Shown here piece by piece: positions 45,111 to 55,296 of a stretch of DNA of 64,000 nt (position 1 is its first letter; each line of letters opens with the position of its first letter). A program made the translations under genes and the position numbers. The notes under the pieces were generated by a model. It did not search any database and was not told the DNA's origin. It worked only from the letters and a program-made list of their open reading frames with translations. Source of the stretch: Exiguobacterium algae (GTDB lineage: Bacteria; Bacillota; Bacilli; Exiguobacteriales; Exiguobacteriaceae); assembly GCF_018617875.1 (NCBI RefSeq), contig NZ_JACSKZ010000002.1:615614-679613 (forward strand), written 5' to 3'.

Positions 45111-45959
45111 TTGACTACGTTTGAACGTATTAAATCGATTTTTCCGGCCGCCGTCCATCGGTCGGAAGACGCATCTGGTGACTACGACTGGTTTGAGACG
45201 CAAGACGGCACCACGTTCGGGTTGCCAAATACCGAGTTGAGCGAGCGGGAACGTCAGTTGCTCGATTGGTGGGCCACGCCTATTTTGACGTCAGTGGACG
45301 CCAATCAAAAAAAATGGCAGCAGCGATTCCAGGATGACACCTTCCGCTTTGACCACTCGTTCCGGCTTCTGTCGCTCACGCTACACGGAGCAGAAGCAGA
45401 ATCGCTCGAACAATTTACCGAAGTACTCCACGACTTCATGCCACATGCGACCATCGTCGTCATGACGCGCCGGCATATCGAAGTGGTTGAGACCGATTCG
45501 TTCGTCGATCTCGTGGAATTCGAAGATGTGCTTCGTGCCATTGCGAGTGACTGTTATGTCGAGGCCCATGTGGTGTATAGCCAACGACCGGCCGGCGATT
45601 TGGCCACGCTCTATCGTCAGCATCAACTGTTGCTCCCTTTTGCGAAACTCTCTACTAAGGCTTACCCTGCTAGTCAATTATTATACCATTATTTGCTACA
45701 AGATCAGGAGTCATTTGATGAACGGCTTCGGGTGACCCATCCGACCATAGAGGCACTCGACCCGCCGACAATCGAATTACTAGAAGCCTTATTCAATCAT
45801 TCGCTGAACGTCTCTCATACGGCCAAAGCGTTGTTCATGCATCGCAACACGTTAAATTACCGGCTAGATCGGTTATACGAGGCAACCGGATATGACGCTA
45901 GACAGTTCTTCGACGCCAGTTTACTCCAACTACTTGTCACGTTGCACAAATCCGATTAA
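45111..45959 (+). CDS. yxkF: YxkF-like protein with PucR-type helix-turn-helix
   Basis: 282 residues from the TTG at 45111 (GAGGTG 6 bases upstream). The last 60 residues are a CdaR/PucR-type HTH (ALFMHRNTLNYRLDRLYEATGYDAR). The first 220 have no recognised domain. It sits directly before msmX, the order found in B. subtilis (yxkF-msmX). Divergent from yheB across 51 bases. Possibly a regulator of sugar-uptake ATPase expression; not proven. Confidence 0.75.
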   Translation: MTTFERIKSIFPAAVHRSEDASGDYDWFETQDGTTFGLPNTELSERERQLLDWWATPILTSVDANQKKWQQRFQDDTFRFDHSFRLLSLTLHGAEAESLEQFTEVLHDFMPHATIVVMTRRHIEVVETDSFVDLVEFEDVLRAIASDCYVEAHVVYSQRPAGDLATLYRQHQLLLPFAKLSTKAYPASQLLYHYLLQDQESFDERLRVTHPTIEALDPPTIELLEALFNHSLNVSHTAKALFMHRNTLNYRLDRLYEATGYDARQFFDASLLQLLVTLHKSD

Positions 45960-45982
45960 CGGTTTTTGTGCAACGTGTCCAT

Positions 45983-46031
45983 ATTCAATGCAAGCGGTTT
46001 CAGCGTATAATCTGTTTTGTAAGCGCTATTA
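45983..46031 (+). promoter_or_regulatory. msmX promoter with one strong and one weak cre
   Basis: TATAAT at 46006-46011. ATGCAAGCGGTTTCAG (45988-46003) fits the extended CcpA cre consensus in all but the last base and lies between the -35 and -10. A second cre-like sequence, TGTAAGCGCTATTA (46018-46031), is over the start region and weaker. Both predict CcpA repression. Confidence 0.65.
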
Positions 46032-46063
46032 AAAACATAAAGATTCTTTAGGAGGCAAACGAC

Positions 46064-47161
46064 ATGGCAGAAATTCGTTTAGAAAACATTGATAAAATTT
46101 ACGATGGTGGCGTAAAAGCCGTCAGCGATTTCAACTTACACATTAAAGACCGTGAATTCATCGTATTCGTCGGACCATCAGGTTGTGGTAAATCGACAAC
46201 ACTTCGTATGATTGCGGGACTTGAAGAAATCTCAAACGGTGATTTCCTCATCGATGGAAAACGTATGAACGACGTCGCTCCTAAAGATCGTGACATCGCG
46301 ATGGTCTTCCAAAACTATGCCCTCTACCCACACATGAGCGTATACGACAACATGGCTTTCGGTTTGAAACTTCGTAAGTTCCCGAAAGACGAAATCGACC
46401 GTCGCGTAAAAGACGCTGCACGCATCCTCGGACTTGAAGAATACCTCCAACGTAAACCAAAAGCCCTTTCAGGTGGTCAACGTCAGCGTGTCGCAATCGG
46501 CCGTGCGATTGTCCGTGATGCAAAAGTATTCTTGATGGATGAGCCGCTCTCAAACTTGGATGCAAAACTCCGTGTACAGATGCGTAAAGAAATCATCCAG
46601 CTTCACAACCGTTTGGACACTACGACAATTTACGTAACACACGACCAAACAGAAGCGATGACTCTTGCTACACGTATCGTTATCTTGAAAGACGGGATCG
46701 TTCAACAAGTAGGAACACCAAAAGAAGTATATGACACACCAGATAACATCTTCGTTGCCGGCTTCATCGGCTCACCATCAATGAACTTCTTCCGCGGTAC
46801 ACTCGCAGAAGGTAAATTCATTACAAACGGTGAAGAAGTAAACGTTCCTGAAGGAAAAATGAAAACGCTCCGTGACCGTGGTTACATCGGTAAAGAACTC
46901 GTGCTCGGTATCCGTCCGGAATCAATCCATGACGAGCCGATTTACATCGACTCACCGACGACACACACGTTCAAAGCACACATCGATGTTGCAGAGCTCA
47001 TGGGTTCTGAGTCATACCTCTACGCAGAGCTTGGTGGACACCAGTTCACAGCACGCGTTGACGGTCGCTCAAACATCCACATGGGAGACGACGTTGAACT
47101 CGCACTCGATATGACAAAAGCACACTTCTTCGACGGAGAAACTGAACAAGTCATCCGTTAA
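46064..47161 (+). CDS. msmX: Multi-sugar ABC transporter ATPase
   Basis: 365 residues. Walker A GPSGCGKST near 38, signature LSGGQRQRV, Walker B FLMDEPLSNLDAK, switch His in VTHDQTEAM, then two C-terminal OB/TOBE modules (ELVLGIRPESI, GDDVELALDMTKAHFFD). In B. subtilis MsmX energises several sugar importers that lack their own ATPase. No sugar permease is adjacent, in keeping with a shared ATPase. GGAGG ribosome binding site; monocistronic with terminator. Codon use looks strongly biased toward highly expressed codons compared with neighbours. Confidence 0.93.
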   Translation: MAEIRLENIDKIYDGGVKAVSDFNLHIKDREFIVFVGPSGCGKSTTLRMIAGLEEISNGDFLIDGKRMNDVAPKDRDIAMVFQNYALYPHMSVYDNMAFGLKLRKFPKDEIDRRVKDAARILGLEEYLQRKPKALSGGQRQRVAIGRAIVRDAKVFLMDEPLSNLDAKLRVQMRKEIIQLHNRLDTTTIYVTHDQTEAMTLATRIVILKDGIVQQVGTPKEVYDTPDNIFVAGFIGSPSMNFFRGTLAEGKFITNGEEVNVPEGKMKTLRDRGYIGKELVLGIRPESIHDEPIYIDSPTTHTFKAHIDVAELMGSESYLYAELGGHQFTARVDGRSNIHMGDDVELALDMTKAHFFDGETEQVIR

Positions 47162-47166
47162 ACCAT

Positions 47167-47200
47167 AAAAAACCTCGATTCGTTCGAATCGAGGTTTTTT
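47167..47200. terminator. Bidirectional terminator
   Basis: AAAAAACCTCGATTCG / CGAATCGAGGTTTTTT long perfect stem between msmX and the convergent permease gene. Confidence 0.92.
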
Positions 47201-47202
47201 AT

Positions 47203-47853
47203 TTATCGAATAGCATATCGTTGTTCCAATTTATGCTGCCCTGCTTGAATCAAAGTCGAGAGAACCCAGTAAACCGATGCCGAGAAAAGTAGTAACGGCA
47301 TGACGAGGTACGTCGTCGCGGCAATCTGGTCCGAGACATATGTCAATTCCTGCACTGCGATGACGGACCCGAGTGACGTCGACTTGATGATATCGATCAC
47401 CGAGTTCGACACAGGCGGAATTGCACGGGAGAGTGCCTGCGGGAAAATAATGTCCTTAAACCGTTTCACTTTTGGGATGCCCAAAGCAACACTCGCCTCC
47501 ACCTGGCCTTTGTCCACTGAGTGGATGGCCGCACGGAATGCCTCTGAAATATATGCCGCAAAGTGAAAACCTAGACCAAGGATCAATGCCTGCATGCCAC
47601 TCAATTGGACGAACCCTGTCAAACCAACATAAAGAATCAACAGTTGGAGTAACAGTGGGGTCCCCCGGAAAAAGGAGATATATGTCCGCGTGAACAATCG
47701 AAGGACTCTGATTGGACTACTATGAAGTAACGCAATGATCAGACCGAGCGCCAAGGCGAGAAGAATCGACAGGACACTGGCGATCAACGTCATCTGGATG
47801 GCTTCAAGATAGACCGAACGGTTATCTATGACGGTCGTGATCAGTTCATTCAT
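47203..47853 (-). CDS. Amino-acid ABC transporter permease
   Basis: 216 residues, His/Glu/Gln-type permease with five TM helices and the cytosolic EAA loop (EAFRAAIHSVDKGQVEASVALG). Start overlaps the binding protein stop by four bases. The partner's likeness to TcyA suggests L-cystine, but this is uncertain. No ATPase gene follows; a terminator does. Confidence 0.88.
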   Translation of the reverse strand: MNELITTVIDNRSVYLEAIQMTLIASVLSILLALALGLIIALLHSSPIRVLRLFTRTYISFFRGTPLLLQLLILYVGLTGFVQLSGMQALILGLGFHFAAYISEAFRAAIHSVDKGQVEASVALGIPKVKRFKDIIFPQALSRAIPPVSNSVIDIIKSTSLGSVIAVQELTYVSDQIAATTYLVMPLLLFSASVYWVLSTLIQAGQHKLEQRYAIR

Positions 47854-48608
47854 TGACTGATATCCTCACCGAAGTACTTCTCACCGATTTCAGTCATTGT
47901 GCCATCTTCCTTCATCTCCGCAAGCGCATCGTTCAATTTTTCAAGAACGTCGCTGTCTTTTCGTGTCATGAAACCTGCTTCGCTTGTGTTAAAGATATCG
48001 CCTACTGCTTTGACGTCGTAACCCGTTTTTTCAAGCTCTGTCAAAATAAAGAGACGGTCATTCAGTGCCGCATCGAGTCGACCGACTTCAAGGTCTTGAA
48101 GAACCTGGTTCGCCCCTTTATAGAACTTCACTTCAGCTCCTGCTTCTTCAGCCATTTGAGCATAGACCGATCCTTGTGTCGAACCGACCGTTTTTCCTTT
48201 TAAGTCGTCGATTCCCTGAATCTCATTGTTGTCCGTTCCGACAATCACTTGGGCACCGGATACCGCATATGGCGTTGAGAAAGCGTATTTCTCTTCCCGT
48301 TCCGGCGTGATGCTCATTTGGTTGGCAATCATGTCAATACGTTCTGCATCAAGCGCCGGGACAAGTCCTTTGAAGTCCATTGCCTCATACTCGACTTTGT
48401 ACCCTGCGCGTTCAGCCGCCTCGTTTAATACATCGATGTCATACCCTGTCAATTCACCTTTATCTTTATATGTGAACGGTGGGTATGTCGCCTCTGTCCC
48501 TACCGTGATCACGGCTTCTTCCGAACCGCTTTCCGATTCATTTCCGCACGCCGCGAGCAATCCGACCGATGCGCCGAGTGCAAGTACAGTTGTGAATGTT
48601 TTATTCAT
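47850..48608 (-). CDS. Amino-acid-binding lipoprotein (possibly cystine)
   Basis: 252 residues. Lipoprotein signal with LLAACGNES; mature Cys near residue 21. Family-3 solute-binding fold: VGTEATYPPFTYKDKGELTGYDIDV, DMIANQMSITPEREEKYAFS, and a C-terminal LAEMKEDGTMTEIGEKYFGED. The ending is close to that of B. subtilis TcyA. First gene of a two-gene unit under a consensus promoter. Cystine specificity is inference. Confidence 0.88.
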   Translation of the reverse strand: MNKTFTTVLALGASVGLLAACGNESESGSEEAVITVGTEATYPPFTYKDKGELTGYDIDVLNEAAERAGYKVEYEAMDFKGLVPALDAERIDMIANQMSITPEREEKYAFSTPYAVSGAQVIVGTDNNEIQGIDDLKGKTVGSTQGSVYAQMAEEAGAEVKFYKGANQVLQDLEVGRLDAALNDRLFILTELEKTGYDVKAVGDIFNTSEAGFMTRKDSDVLEKLNDALAEMKEDGTMTEIGEKYFGEDISQ

Positions 48609-48667
48609 GATGATTCCGCCTTTCCGATAATCCTTATATGATTACATGGTTTTTATTCAGCTACCTC

Positions 48668-48696
48668 ATCATACTGTCGGAAAGTCTTTATGTCAA
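48668..48696 (-). promoter_or_regulatory. Promoter of the amino-acid importer
   Basis: TTGACA (48691-48696), 17-base spacer, TATGAT (48668-48673) on the minus strand, 60 bases before the start. No T-box or S-box structure seen. Confidence 0.75.
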
Positions 48697-48733
48697 ACAA
48701 AAAACATCATCCCATTTGGAATGATGTTTCATC
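48697..48733 (-). terminator. Terminator after pgcA
   Basis: AAACATCAT / ATGATGTTT arms with T run on the minus strand, directly before the importer promoter. Confidence 0.85.
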
Positions 48734-48735
48734 AA

Positions 48736-50466
48736 TCAGTCAATCGCTTTCGCTTGTTTCATCACATCTGCTTCAATCGCCTCTCGCTTCGCAGACGTCT
48801 TGTCGGCGCTGTCGGCGTGAACGCTGAAGTAGAATTTGATTTTCGGCTCTGTGCCGGAAGGTCGAAGGCAGAACCACGATCCATCCTCAAAGATAAACTT
48901 AAGAACATTCGAAGAAGGTAAGGTGATGTCTTCTGACGTGTTGGAACGCAAGTCCGTCGCCACTTGTTTTTTATAGTCCTCAAACCGCACCACTTCATAT
49001 CCCCCGACCTCTTTCGGCGGGTTGGCACGGAATGCCTCCATCATGCGACCAATCTGTTCAAGACCGGCTTTTCCTTTAAGTGTCATCGATTGGAGCGACT
49101 CCTCATAGAACCCATACTTCTCATAAATCGATTGCAAGGCATCATACAAGGTACGTCCATGTTGCTTATGGAAAGCCGCCATCTCGGCTCCGAGTAAACA
49201 AGCTTGCACGGCATCTTTATCCCGGCAGAAATCACCGATCAAATACCCATAGCTCTCTTCATATCCAAACAGGAATTGATACTCTCCAGATTCTTCATAC
49301 TGTTTGATTTTCTCACCGATGAATTTAAATCCTGTCAACGTATTCTCTAAATGAACACCATACGCTTTCGCAATCGCGGCGCCTAGCTCCGACGTCACGA
49401 TCGTCTTCGCCACAAACCCGTTCGAAGGGAGCGTACCGGTCTCGCTTTTCTGTGATAGAATGTACTCCATTAATAGTGCGCCCGTCTGATTCCCTGTCAA
49501 GACGAACCATTCTCCGTCTCGATCGCGTACGGTCAATCCGACACGGTCCGCATCCGGGTCGGTTGCCATCAACAGGTCTGCCCCGACGCGGTCACCATAT
49601 TCCATCGCCAACTGGAACGCTGCTTTTTCCTCTGGGTTCGGATAGCTCACCGTCGGGAACGCACCGTCCGGCTCTGCCTGCTCTTCCACAATCGTCACAT
49701 GGTCGAATCCGTACGCTTTCAATCCATCCATTACCGGACGGCGTCCCGTTCCGTGTAATGGAGAATAAACGATTTTAAGCGGGTCTTCCCCTTGTACGTC
49801 TTTGTGGATACGAATCGACTGCAACGCCTCCATATAGGCCTCATCCACTGAAGCATCGACCGTTACAAGTGTCCCTTCTTGGCGAAGTGACGCTTCATCC
49901 GCCACCTCGATTGTCAGTTCATCTTCAATCGCATTGACATAACTGACCAGTTCATCGGCCTCAGCAGGCGGCAGTTGTCCGCCGTCAGCACCGTAAACCT
50001 TAAATCCGTTGTATTCAGGAGGATTGTGGCTGGCCGTGATGACGATGCCACCAAACGCATGAAGATGTCTAACAGCGAAGGACAGCTCAGGCGTTGCCCG
50101 GAGGCTTGGGAATAAGTATGTTTTGATTCCGTTTGATGCGAGTGTACGTGCCGCCTCGAGGGCAAACTCCGGAGAGAAATGACGGGAATCATGTGCAATG
50201 ACGACCCCATGCCGTTTCGCTTCTTCACCTGATGCAGAGATGAAGTCCGCAAACCCTTGAGACGCTTTACGGATCGTGTATAAGTTCATTCGATTCGATC
50301 CCGGACCGATTTCGCCTCGCATACCACCCGTTCCGAATTCGAGCGTCTTATAAAACGCATCTTCGAGGGCCGTCCCGTCTTTCGACAATTCCTCCAATTC
50401 CGCCCGCAAGTGTGGTTCGAGCGCCTCGTGTTGATTCCATCGTTCATACGTTTGTTGCCAAGTCAT
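48736..50466 (-). CDS. pgcA: Alpha-phosphoglucomutase
   Basis: 576 residues from ATG 50466 (MTWQQTYERWN), with AAAGGGGAA upstream. Catalytic phosphoserine loop TASHNPPEYNGFKVYG near residue 145, metal loop DPDADRVG near 305, sugar-specificity loop GYEESYGYL near 410, and phosphate loop RPSGTEPK near 530. It interconverts glucose-1-P and glucose-6-P, linking glycolysis to glycogen and cell-wall glucan. Downstream of glgP on the same strand, with the rhodanese gene (opposite strand) between. Confidence 0.94.
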   Translation of the reverse strand: MTWQQTYERWNQHEALEPHLRAELEELSKDGTALEDAFYKTLEFGTGGMRGEIGPGSNRMNLYTIRKASQGFADFISASGEEAKRHGVVIAHDSRHFSPEFALEAARTLASNGIKTYLFPSLRATPELSFAVRHLHAFGGIVITASHNPPEYNGFKVYGADGGQLPPAEADELVSYVNAIEDELTIEVADEASLRQEGTLVTVDASVDEAYMEALQSIRIHKDVQGEDPLKIVYSPLHGTGRRPVMDGLKAYGFDHVTIVEEQAEPDGAFPTVSYPNPEEKAAFQLAMEYGDRVGADLLMATDPDADRVGLTVRDRDGEWFVLTGNQTGALLMEYILSQKSETGTLPSNGFVAKTIVTSELGAAIAKAYGVHLENTLTGFKFIGEKIKQYEESGEYQFLFGYEESYGYLIGDFCRDKDAVQACLLGAEMAAFHKQHGRTLYDALQSIYEKYGFYEESLQSMTLKGKAGLEQIGRMMEAFRANPPKEVGGYEVVRFEDYKKQVATDLRSNTSEDITLPSSNVLKFIFEDGSWFCLRPSGTEPKIKFYFSVHADSADKTSAKREAIEADVMKQAKAID

Positions 50467-50565
50467 GATCAGTTCCCCTTTCACCATCAAAAAATTCGTT
50501 CGAAGTACTCGCCAATTCCAGTCATCTTGTATACGATGGGAGTAACGAAACCTCGAGGTGATATT

Positions 50566-51384
50566 ATGTTTCCAACTATGCGTGCCCAAGAATTAAAACA
50601 TATCGTCCATACCAATTCGATCCGTTTTATCGATTGCCGATACTCATTGAACGATGCCTCTTACGGAAAATTCGTTTACCGTCAAGGTCATCTGCCGAAC
50701 GCCGTCTTCCTTGATTTAATGGAGGATCTGTCCGGTCCGCTCAGTGAGCACGGCGGCCGCCATCCGCTCCCTTCAAAAGAAGCCTGGACCGCCACACTTC
50801 GGCGTATCGGTCTGAAGAAAGAAGACCTCGTCGTCATTTACGATGACGGATTTCCGTTTGCGGCTCGTGCCTGGTGGCTTTTCAAGTGGGCCGGTCATGA
50901 ACGCGTCGTCGTGCTTGAAGGCGGTATTCAATCCGGCGTGACCTATTGTGGTGAGACGACAACTGACGTCCCGGACTATCCGGCTTCCGATTATACCCCT
51001 TCGTATCAAGACGATATGATTGCCTCGATCGAAGAGGTACGCGCCGCAACCGAGGCAGGTGGTCTATATGATTCCCGAACGGCTGACCGGTATGATGGTT
51101 CGCATGAACCGATCGATAAGAAGGCTGGACATATCCCAAATGCACTGCTCTGTTCCTACGCCGAAGCCATCACAGATCTTGGTACACTCCAAGAGTTCCA
51201 CAATTTAAAGGAACTATATGCTGAAGTACTGGATGTACCCAGTCCGATTTTTTATTGCGGAAGCGGCGTCACCGCTTGCGTCAACATCTTGGCATTACAC
51301 GCACTCGGTAAAGACGATGTTCGACTTTATCCGGGCTCCTATTCTGACTGGATCAGCTATCCAGACAATCCGATCCACCCGTAA
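50566..51384 (+). CDS. sseA: Thiosulfate/mercaptopyruvate sulfurtransferase (two-domain rhodanese)
   Basis: 272 residues from ATG 50566 (MFPTMRAQELKH), after CGAGGTG. Two rhodanese domains. The N-terminal one carries IDCRYSL and GHLPNAVFLDL and is inactive. The C-terminal one has the catalytic Cys loop YCGSGVTAC near residue 228. It moves sulfane sulfur to acceptors. The product is encoded opposite and between pgcA and glgP, and its 5' end is close to pgcA's start. ORF extends to 50410 upstream but overlaps pgcA, so that start is rejected. Confidence 0.9.
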   Translation: MFPTMRAQELKHIVHTNSIRFIDCRYSLNDASYGKFVYRQGHLPNAVFLDLMEDLSGPLSEHGGRHPLPSKEAWTATLRRIGLKKEDLVVIYDDGFPFAARAWWLFKWAGHERVVVLEGGIQSGVTYCGETTTDVPDYPASDYTPSYQDDMIASIEEVRAATEAGGLYDSRTADRYDGSHEPIDKKAGHIPNALLCSYAEAITDLGTLQEFHNLKELYAEVLDVPSPIFYCGSGVTACVNILALHALGKDDVRLYPGSYSDWISYPDNPIHP

Positions 51385-51400
51385 CGGGTGGATCGTTTTT
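51367..51400. terminator. Terminator at the end of sseA, shared with glgP
   Basis: GATCCACCCG / CGGGTGGATC stem around the stop codon TAA, then GTTTTT. Confidence 0.88.
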
Positions 51401-53834
51401 ATTTCACACTGATCGGTTTAATGTTCCAAACCGCATTCGCATATTCCGTGATCGTTCGGTCACTCGAGAAGATACCCGACTTCGCCGTATTGACGATTGA
51501 ACTTTCTGCCCACCGCGCCCGGTCACTGAACACTTCATCCACTCTCCGTTGTGCCTGCATGTAAGAAGCAAAGTCCTTCAACACGAGGAAGTCATCGTTA
51601 TAGACGAGAAGTGAATCAAAAATCGATTGGAATTGATATTCGCCGACCTTATCAAACGTTCCGTTCACCAGGCCATCCACGACATCTCTTAATTCCTGAT
51701 GGGCGTGGTACAATTCAGCGGCGTGATATCCTCCGAACTTCTTATAATTCATGACCTCCTGTGGAGTGAGACCGAAAATGAAGATGTGGTCATCGCCGAC
51801 TGCGTCACGGATTTCAATGTTCGCACCGTCTAACGTCCCGATGGTCAGGGCACCGTTCATCATAAACTTCATGTTTCCTGTTCCCGACGCCTCATAACTC
51901 GCAGTCGAGATTTGTTCGCTTAAATCAGATCCCGGGAAGATGCGTTCTGCCATCGAGACCCGGTAATTCTCCAGGAAAACGACTTTGATGAACTGACTTG
52001 CCCGTTTGTCTTTGTTGATCAATGTAGCGAGCGCATTAATGTACCGGATAATCTCTTTTGCATAGTGATACCCAGGTGCTGCTTTCGCTCCAAAAATAAA
52101 GGTTCTCGGTACCATCGTAAAGGTCGGGTCCGCTTGAATCTTCAAGTAGAGCGCATGGATATGGAGAGCGTTCATCAATTGACGCTTATACGCATGGAGA
52201 CGTTTCACCTGCACATCAAATATCGAGTTCGGGTCGACCGTTATCCCGGTCTCTTCCTGAATATAAGTCGCCAAATCAAGCTTGTTCTGTTGCTTCACAT
52301 CCATCACTTTTTCCTGGAAGCTCGCATCTTTCGAGACGCTCATCAATTTCTCCAGGTCATTCGGATGCTCGATCCAAGAAGACCCGATTGCTTCCGTGAT
52401 GGCATTTGACAATCGCGGGTTTGACTTCAACAGCCACCGGCGATGTGTGATCCCATTCGTCTTGTTGTTGAAGCGCAGTGGGAACATCTCGTACAAGTAA
52501 CGCATCTCACGTTGCTTTAGAATATCCGAATGGATCTGGGCGACACCGTTCGTCGAATGCGACCCGACGACGGCAAGGTTCGCCATATTGATCTGATTGT
52601 TGGAGACGATCGCGATTTCCGCCATATGAGATTCCAAATGCGGGTAGTTGACGAGGACGTCCCGGCAGAAGCGGCGATTGATTTCCTCGATGATCTGATA
52701 AATTCGAGGCAGCAAACGCTGATACATCTCCACTGGCCATTTCTCCAGTGCTTCTGCAAGCAACGTATGGTTTGTAAACGACATGACGCTTTTCGTGATG
52801 CGCCATGCCTCATCCCAACCGTATCCATGCTCATCCATCAAGATTCGCATCAACTCGGGGATCGCTACAACCGGGTGTGTGTCGTTAATGTGGACGGCAT
52901 AGTAGTCCCCTAAATGCTTCAACGATTTGTTGTGATGTAAATAAGACGCAAGCATCGACTGAATGCCCGCCGAAACAAAGAAATATTGCTGTTTCAGACG
53001 AAGCACTTTTCCTTCATACGTCGTATCATCCGGATATAAAAATTCCGAAATGGTCGCTACGGATTGCTTATGCTTCAACAGGTCTTTGTAGGACCCTTTC
53101 GTCCGCTCCATAAACTCTTCGTCATCATACGGCGATTCAGCATTCCAAAGTCGCAATGTGTTGACGATCTCATTCTGATAGCCGATGACTGGCATATCGT
53201 AAGGAACAGCTTTTACGACTTCATCCGGATGATGGACGACACGTAACCGGTCTCCGATCTGCTTCATCTCAATCCAGCCGCCGAAATTGACATCTACCGC
53301 CTTATCGGCACGACGCGTTTCCCACATGTTCCCGTCACGGAGCCAGTTGTCCGGCAACTCCACCTGATACCCGTCCACAATCTTTTGTTTGAACAAGCCA
53401 TACCGGTAACGAATTCCATTCCCGTGTCCCGGTAAGGCCAATGCGGCGAGTGAATCTAGAAAACAGGCGGCAAGACGCCCAAGACCACCGTTCCCAAGAC
53501 CCGGTTCCGGCTCAAACTCGGTGATTTCAGTGAAATCAAATCCGAGTTCGTCCAGACCTTCCTTCACGACTTCGAGGACGTCCAGACTTAACAGGTTGTT
53601 GTATAAAAATCGGCCCAATAAGAATTCAAGTGAGAAATAAATGACTTGTTTACTATGTTTTTCATCCTGCTTTTCACGGGTGTGCACCCACTTGGGCATG
53701 GCGTGCTCACGTACCATGGTTGCCAACGTTTGATACACTTCCTGCTCCGTTCCTTCATCAATCGACTTTCCGTTTAAAGCAACGAATCGTTCCTTGAATG
53801 AATCGACGAAGCTTTTTTTATCTGTAAACATCAT
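51399..53834 (-). CDS. glgP: Glycogen phosphorylase
   Basis: 811 residues. PLP-binding motif EASGTGNMKFMMNGALTIGTL is split here as EASGTGNMKFMMNG near residue 650, with the PLP Lys in it; GNGGLGRLAACFLDS near 115 is the N-terminal signature. It releases glucose-1-P from alpha-1,4 glucan. Nineteen bases after glgA's stop; last gene of glgC-D-A-P. GGAGC ribosome binding site. Confidence 0.95.
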   Translation of the reverse strand: MMFTDKKSFVDSFKERFVALNGKSIDEGTEQEVYQTLATMVREHAMPKWVHTREKQDEKHSKQVIYFSLEFLLGRFLYNNLLSLDVLEVVKEGLDELGFDFTEITEFEPEPGLGNGGLGRLAACFLDSLAALALPGHGNGIRYRYGLFKQKIVDGYQVELPDNWLRDGNMWETRRADKAVDVNFGGWIEMKQIGDRLRVVHHPDEVVKAVPYDMPVIGYQNEIVNTLRLWNAESPYDDEEFMERTKGSYKDLLKHKQSVATISEFLYPDDTTYEGKVLRLKQQYFFVSAGIQSMLASYLHHNKSLKHLGDYYAVHINDTHPVVAIPELMRILMDEHGYGWDEAWRITKSVMSFTNHTLLAEALEKWPVEMYQRLLPRIYQIIEEINRRFCRDVLVNYPHLESHMAEIAIVSNNQINMANLAVVGSHSTNGVAQIHSDILKQREMRYLYEMFPLRFNNKTNGITHRRWLLKSNPRLSNAITEAIGSSWIEHPNDLEKLMSVSKDASFQEKVMDVKQQNKLDLATYIQEETGITVDPNSIFDVQVKRLHAYKRQLMNALHIHALYLKIQADPTFTMVPRTFIFGAKAAPGYHYAKEIIRYINALATLINKDKRASQFIKVVFLENYRVSMAERIFPGSDLSEQISTASYEASGTGNMKFMMNGALTIGTLDGANIEIRDAVGDDHIFIFGLTPQEVMNYKKFGGYHAAELYHAHQELRDVVDGLVNGTFDKVGEYQFQSIFDSLLVYNDDFLVLKDFASYMQAQRRVDEVFSDRARWAESSIVNTAKSGIFSSDRTITEYANAVWNIKPISVK

Positions 53835-53852
53835 GTCTTTTGCTCCTTCCCG

Positions 53853-55286
53853 TCATGCGAATAGGTGGTATAACTCACGGTACTGTTTCGCGGATTGTTT
53901 CCAGCTAAAGTCCGCAGTCATCGCTTGATGGACAAGGGCATGCCAGTTATTTTCCTCATAAAAGACACGAACGGCTTTCTCAATCGTCGCCAACATTTCA
54001 TGGGCATTGTAATTCATGAACCCAAACCCGGTCCCTTCCTGGGTGAATTCGTTATACGGCTTCACCGTGTCCCGGAGTCCCCCCGTCTCCCGCACGATCG
54101 GCAACGTGCCGTAACGCATGGAAATCAGTTGACTGAGACCGCATGGCTCAAATCGGGACGGCATTAAGAAAGCATCGGATCCCGCGTAAATCAAGTGAGC
54201 CAACTCGATATCAAAACCAATATACGAGCCCACTTTTCCTGGATGGGCCGCTGTCATGTCATGCACAATGCTTTCGTATTCAGGTTGACCCGACCCAAGA
54301 AAAGCGAACTGACAATTCAAATTGCCTAACTCCTCGCTCACCCCATCAATCAAGTCGAGACCTTTTTGGTCGACCAGGCGACTGACGAATCCGATGAGCA
54401 TAAGGTCGTCCCGTACCTCGAGACCAAGCCGTTCTTGAAGGGCCCGTTTGTTTACGCGCTTCCCTTCTTTATACGTATCCAGATTATACGTCTGCGCAAT
54501 CCGCCCATCCGTGTTCGGGTCGTTACTCGCTAAATCGATCCCATTTAAAATGCCCCGCACATCAACCGAACGATGGCGAAGCGCTCCGTCGAGCCCTTCT
54601 CCGTAGTAAGGCTCCATTATTTCATCGCGATAGGACGGACTGACCGTCGTGATTTGGTCTGAATGGACAATTCCGGCCTTCATGAAATTGACCAGTCCGT
54701 TATGCTGAATGCCTTCGGCCGTAAAATGTTCGTGACCAAACTGCAGAATCTCTCCAAGAATCTCTTCCGGGAAAATCCCCTGGTACTGTAAGTTATGGAT
54801 GGTAAAGACCGTTCGAATGGACTGATACGCCTCGATATGCTGATAGTGGATTCGTAAAAAGGCAGGTAAAATCCCGGTCTGCCAGTCATGACAGTGAAGT
54901 ACATCCGGTACTTCCTCGACCTTCCCAATCATCTCCAGGACAGCACGGGAGAAGAACGCAAAACGTTCCGCATCGTCGTAATGTCCATAAAGGACACCTT
55001 CACGTTTAAAGTAATATTCATTATCGATGAAGTAAAACGTGACCCCATCCCGTTCGAGCTTCAGAACCGCTCCGAACTGCTTACGCCACCCGACCGGAAC
55101 AATCAAGTCGAATAAGTATTCCATTTCCTCAACATATTCTTGTGCAATCGTACCGTATTTCGGCATGACGACACTCACGTCTTCCCCTAAACCGGCCACC
55201 GCTTGCGGGAGGGAGCCAATCACATCGGCCAACCCTCCCGTTTTCATAAACGGTGCAGCTTCTGAAGCGACATACCAAATGTTCAT
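53853..55286 (-). CDS. glgA: Glycogen synthase (ADP-glucose)
   Basis: 477 residues from ATG 55286 ([13 protein letters not shown]), after GAGGAGGATG. N-terminal KTGGLADV binds ADP-glucose (residues 15-22); catalytic-site pieces HCHDWQTG near 140 and [17 protein letters not shown] near 370 (GT5 E-x7-E). GT5 family. Ten bases after glgD's stop; part of the glg operon. Confidence 0.95.
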   Translation of the reverse strand: MNIWYVASEAAPFMKTGGLADVIGSLPQAVAGLGEDVSVVMPKYGTIAQEYVEEMEYLFDLIVPVGWRKQFGAVLKLERDGVTFYFIDNEYYFKREGVLYGHYDDAERFAFFSRAVLEMIGKVEEVPDVLHCHDWQTGILPAFLRIHYQHIEAYQSIRTVFTIHNLQYQGIFPEEILGEILQFGHEHFTAEGIQHNGLVNFMKAGIVHSDQITTVSPSYRDEIMEPYYGEGLDGALRHRSVDVRGILNGIDLASNDPNTDGRIAQTYNLDTYKEGKRVNKRALQERLGLEVRDDLMLIGFVSRLVDQKGLDLIDGVSEELGNLNCQFAFLGSGQPEYESIVHDMTAAHPGKVGSYIGFDIELAHLIYAGSDAFLMPSRFEPCGLSQLISMRYGTLPIVRETGGLRDTVKPYNEFTQEGTGFGFMNYNAHEMLATIEKAVRVFYEENNWHALVHQAMTADFSWKQSAKQYRELYHLFA

Positions 55287-55296
55287 AACATCCTCC

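Noticed and set aside
48609..48735. Possible T-box or S-box leader before the amino-acid-binding protein gene
   Set aside because: The hairpin there is the pgcA terminator, and the remaining leader of about 60 bases is too short and has a plain promoter.
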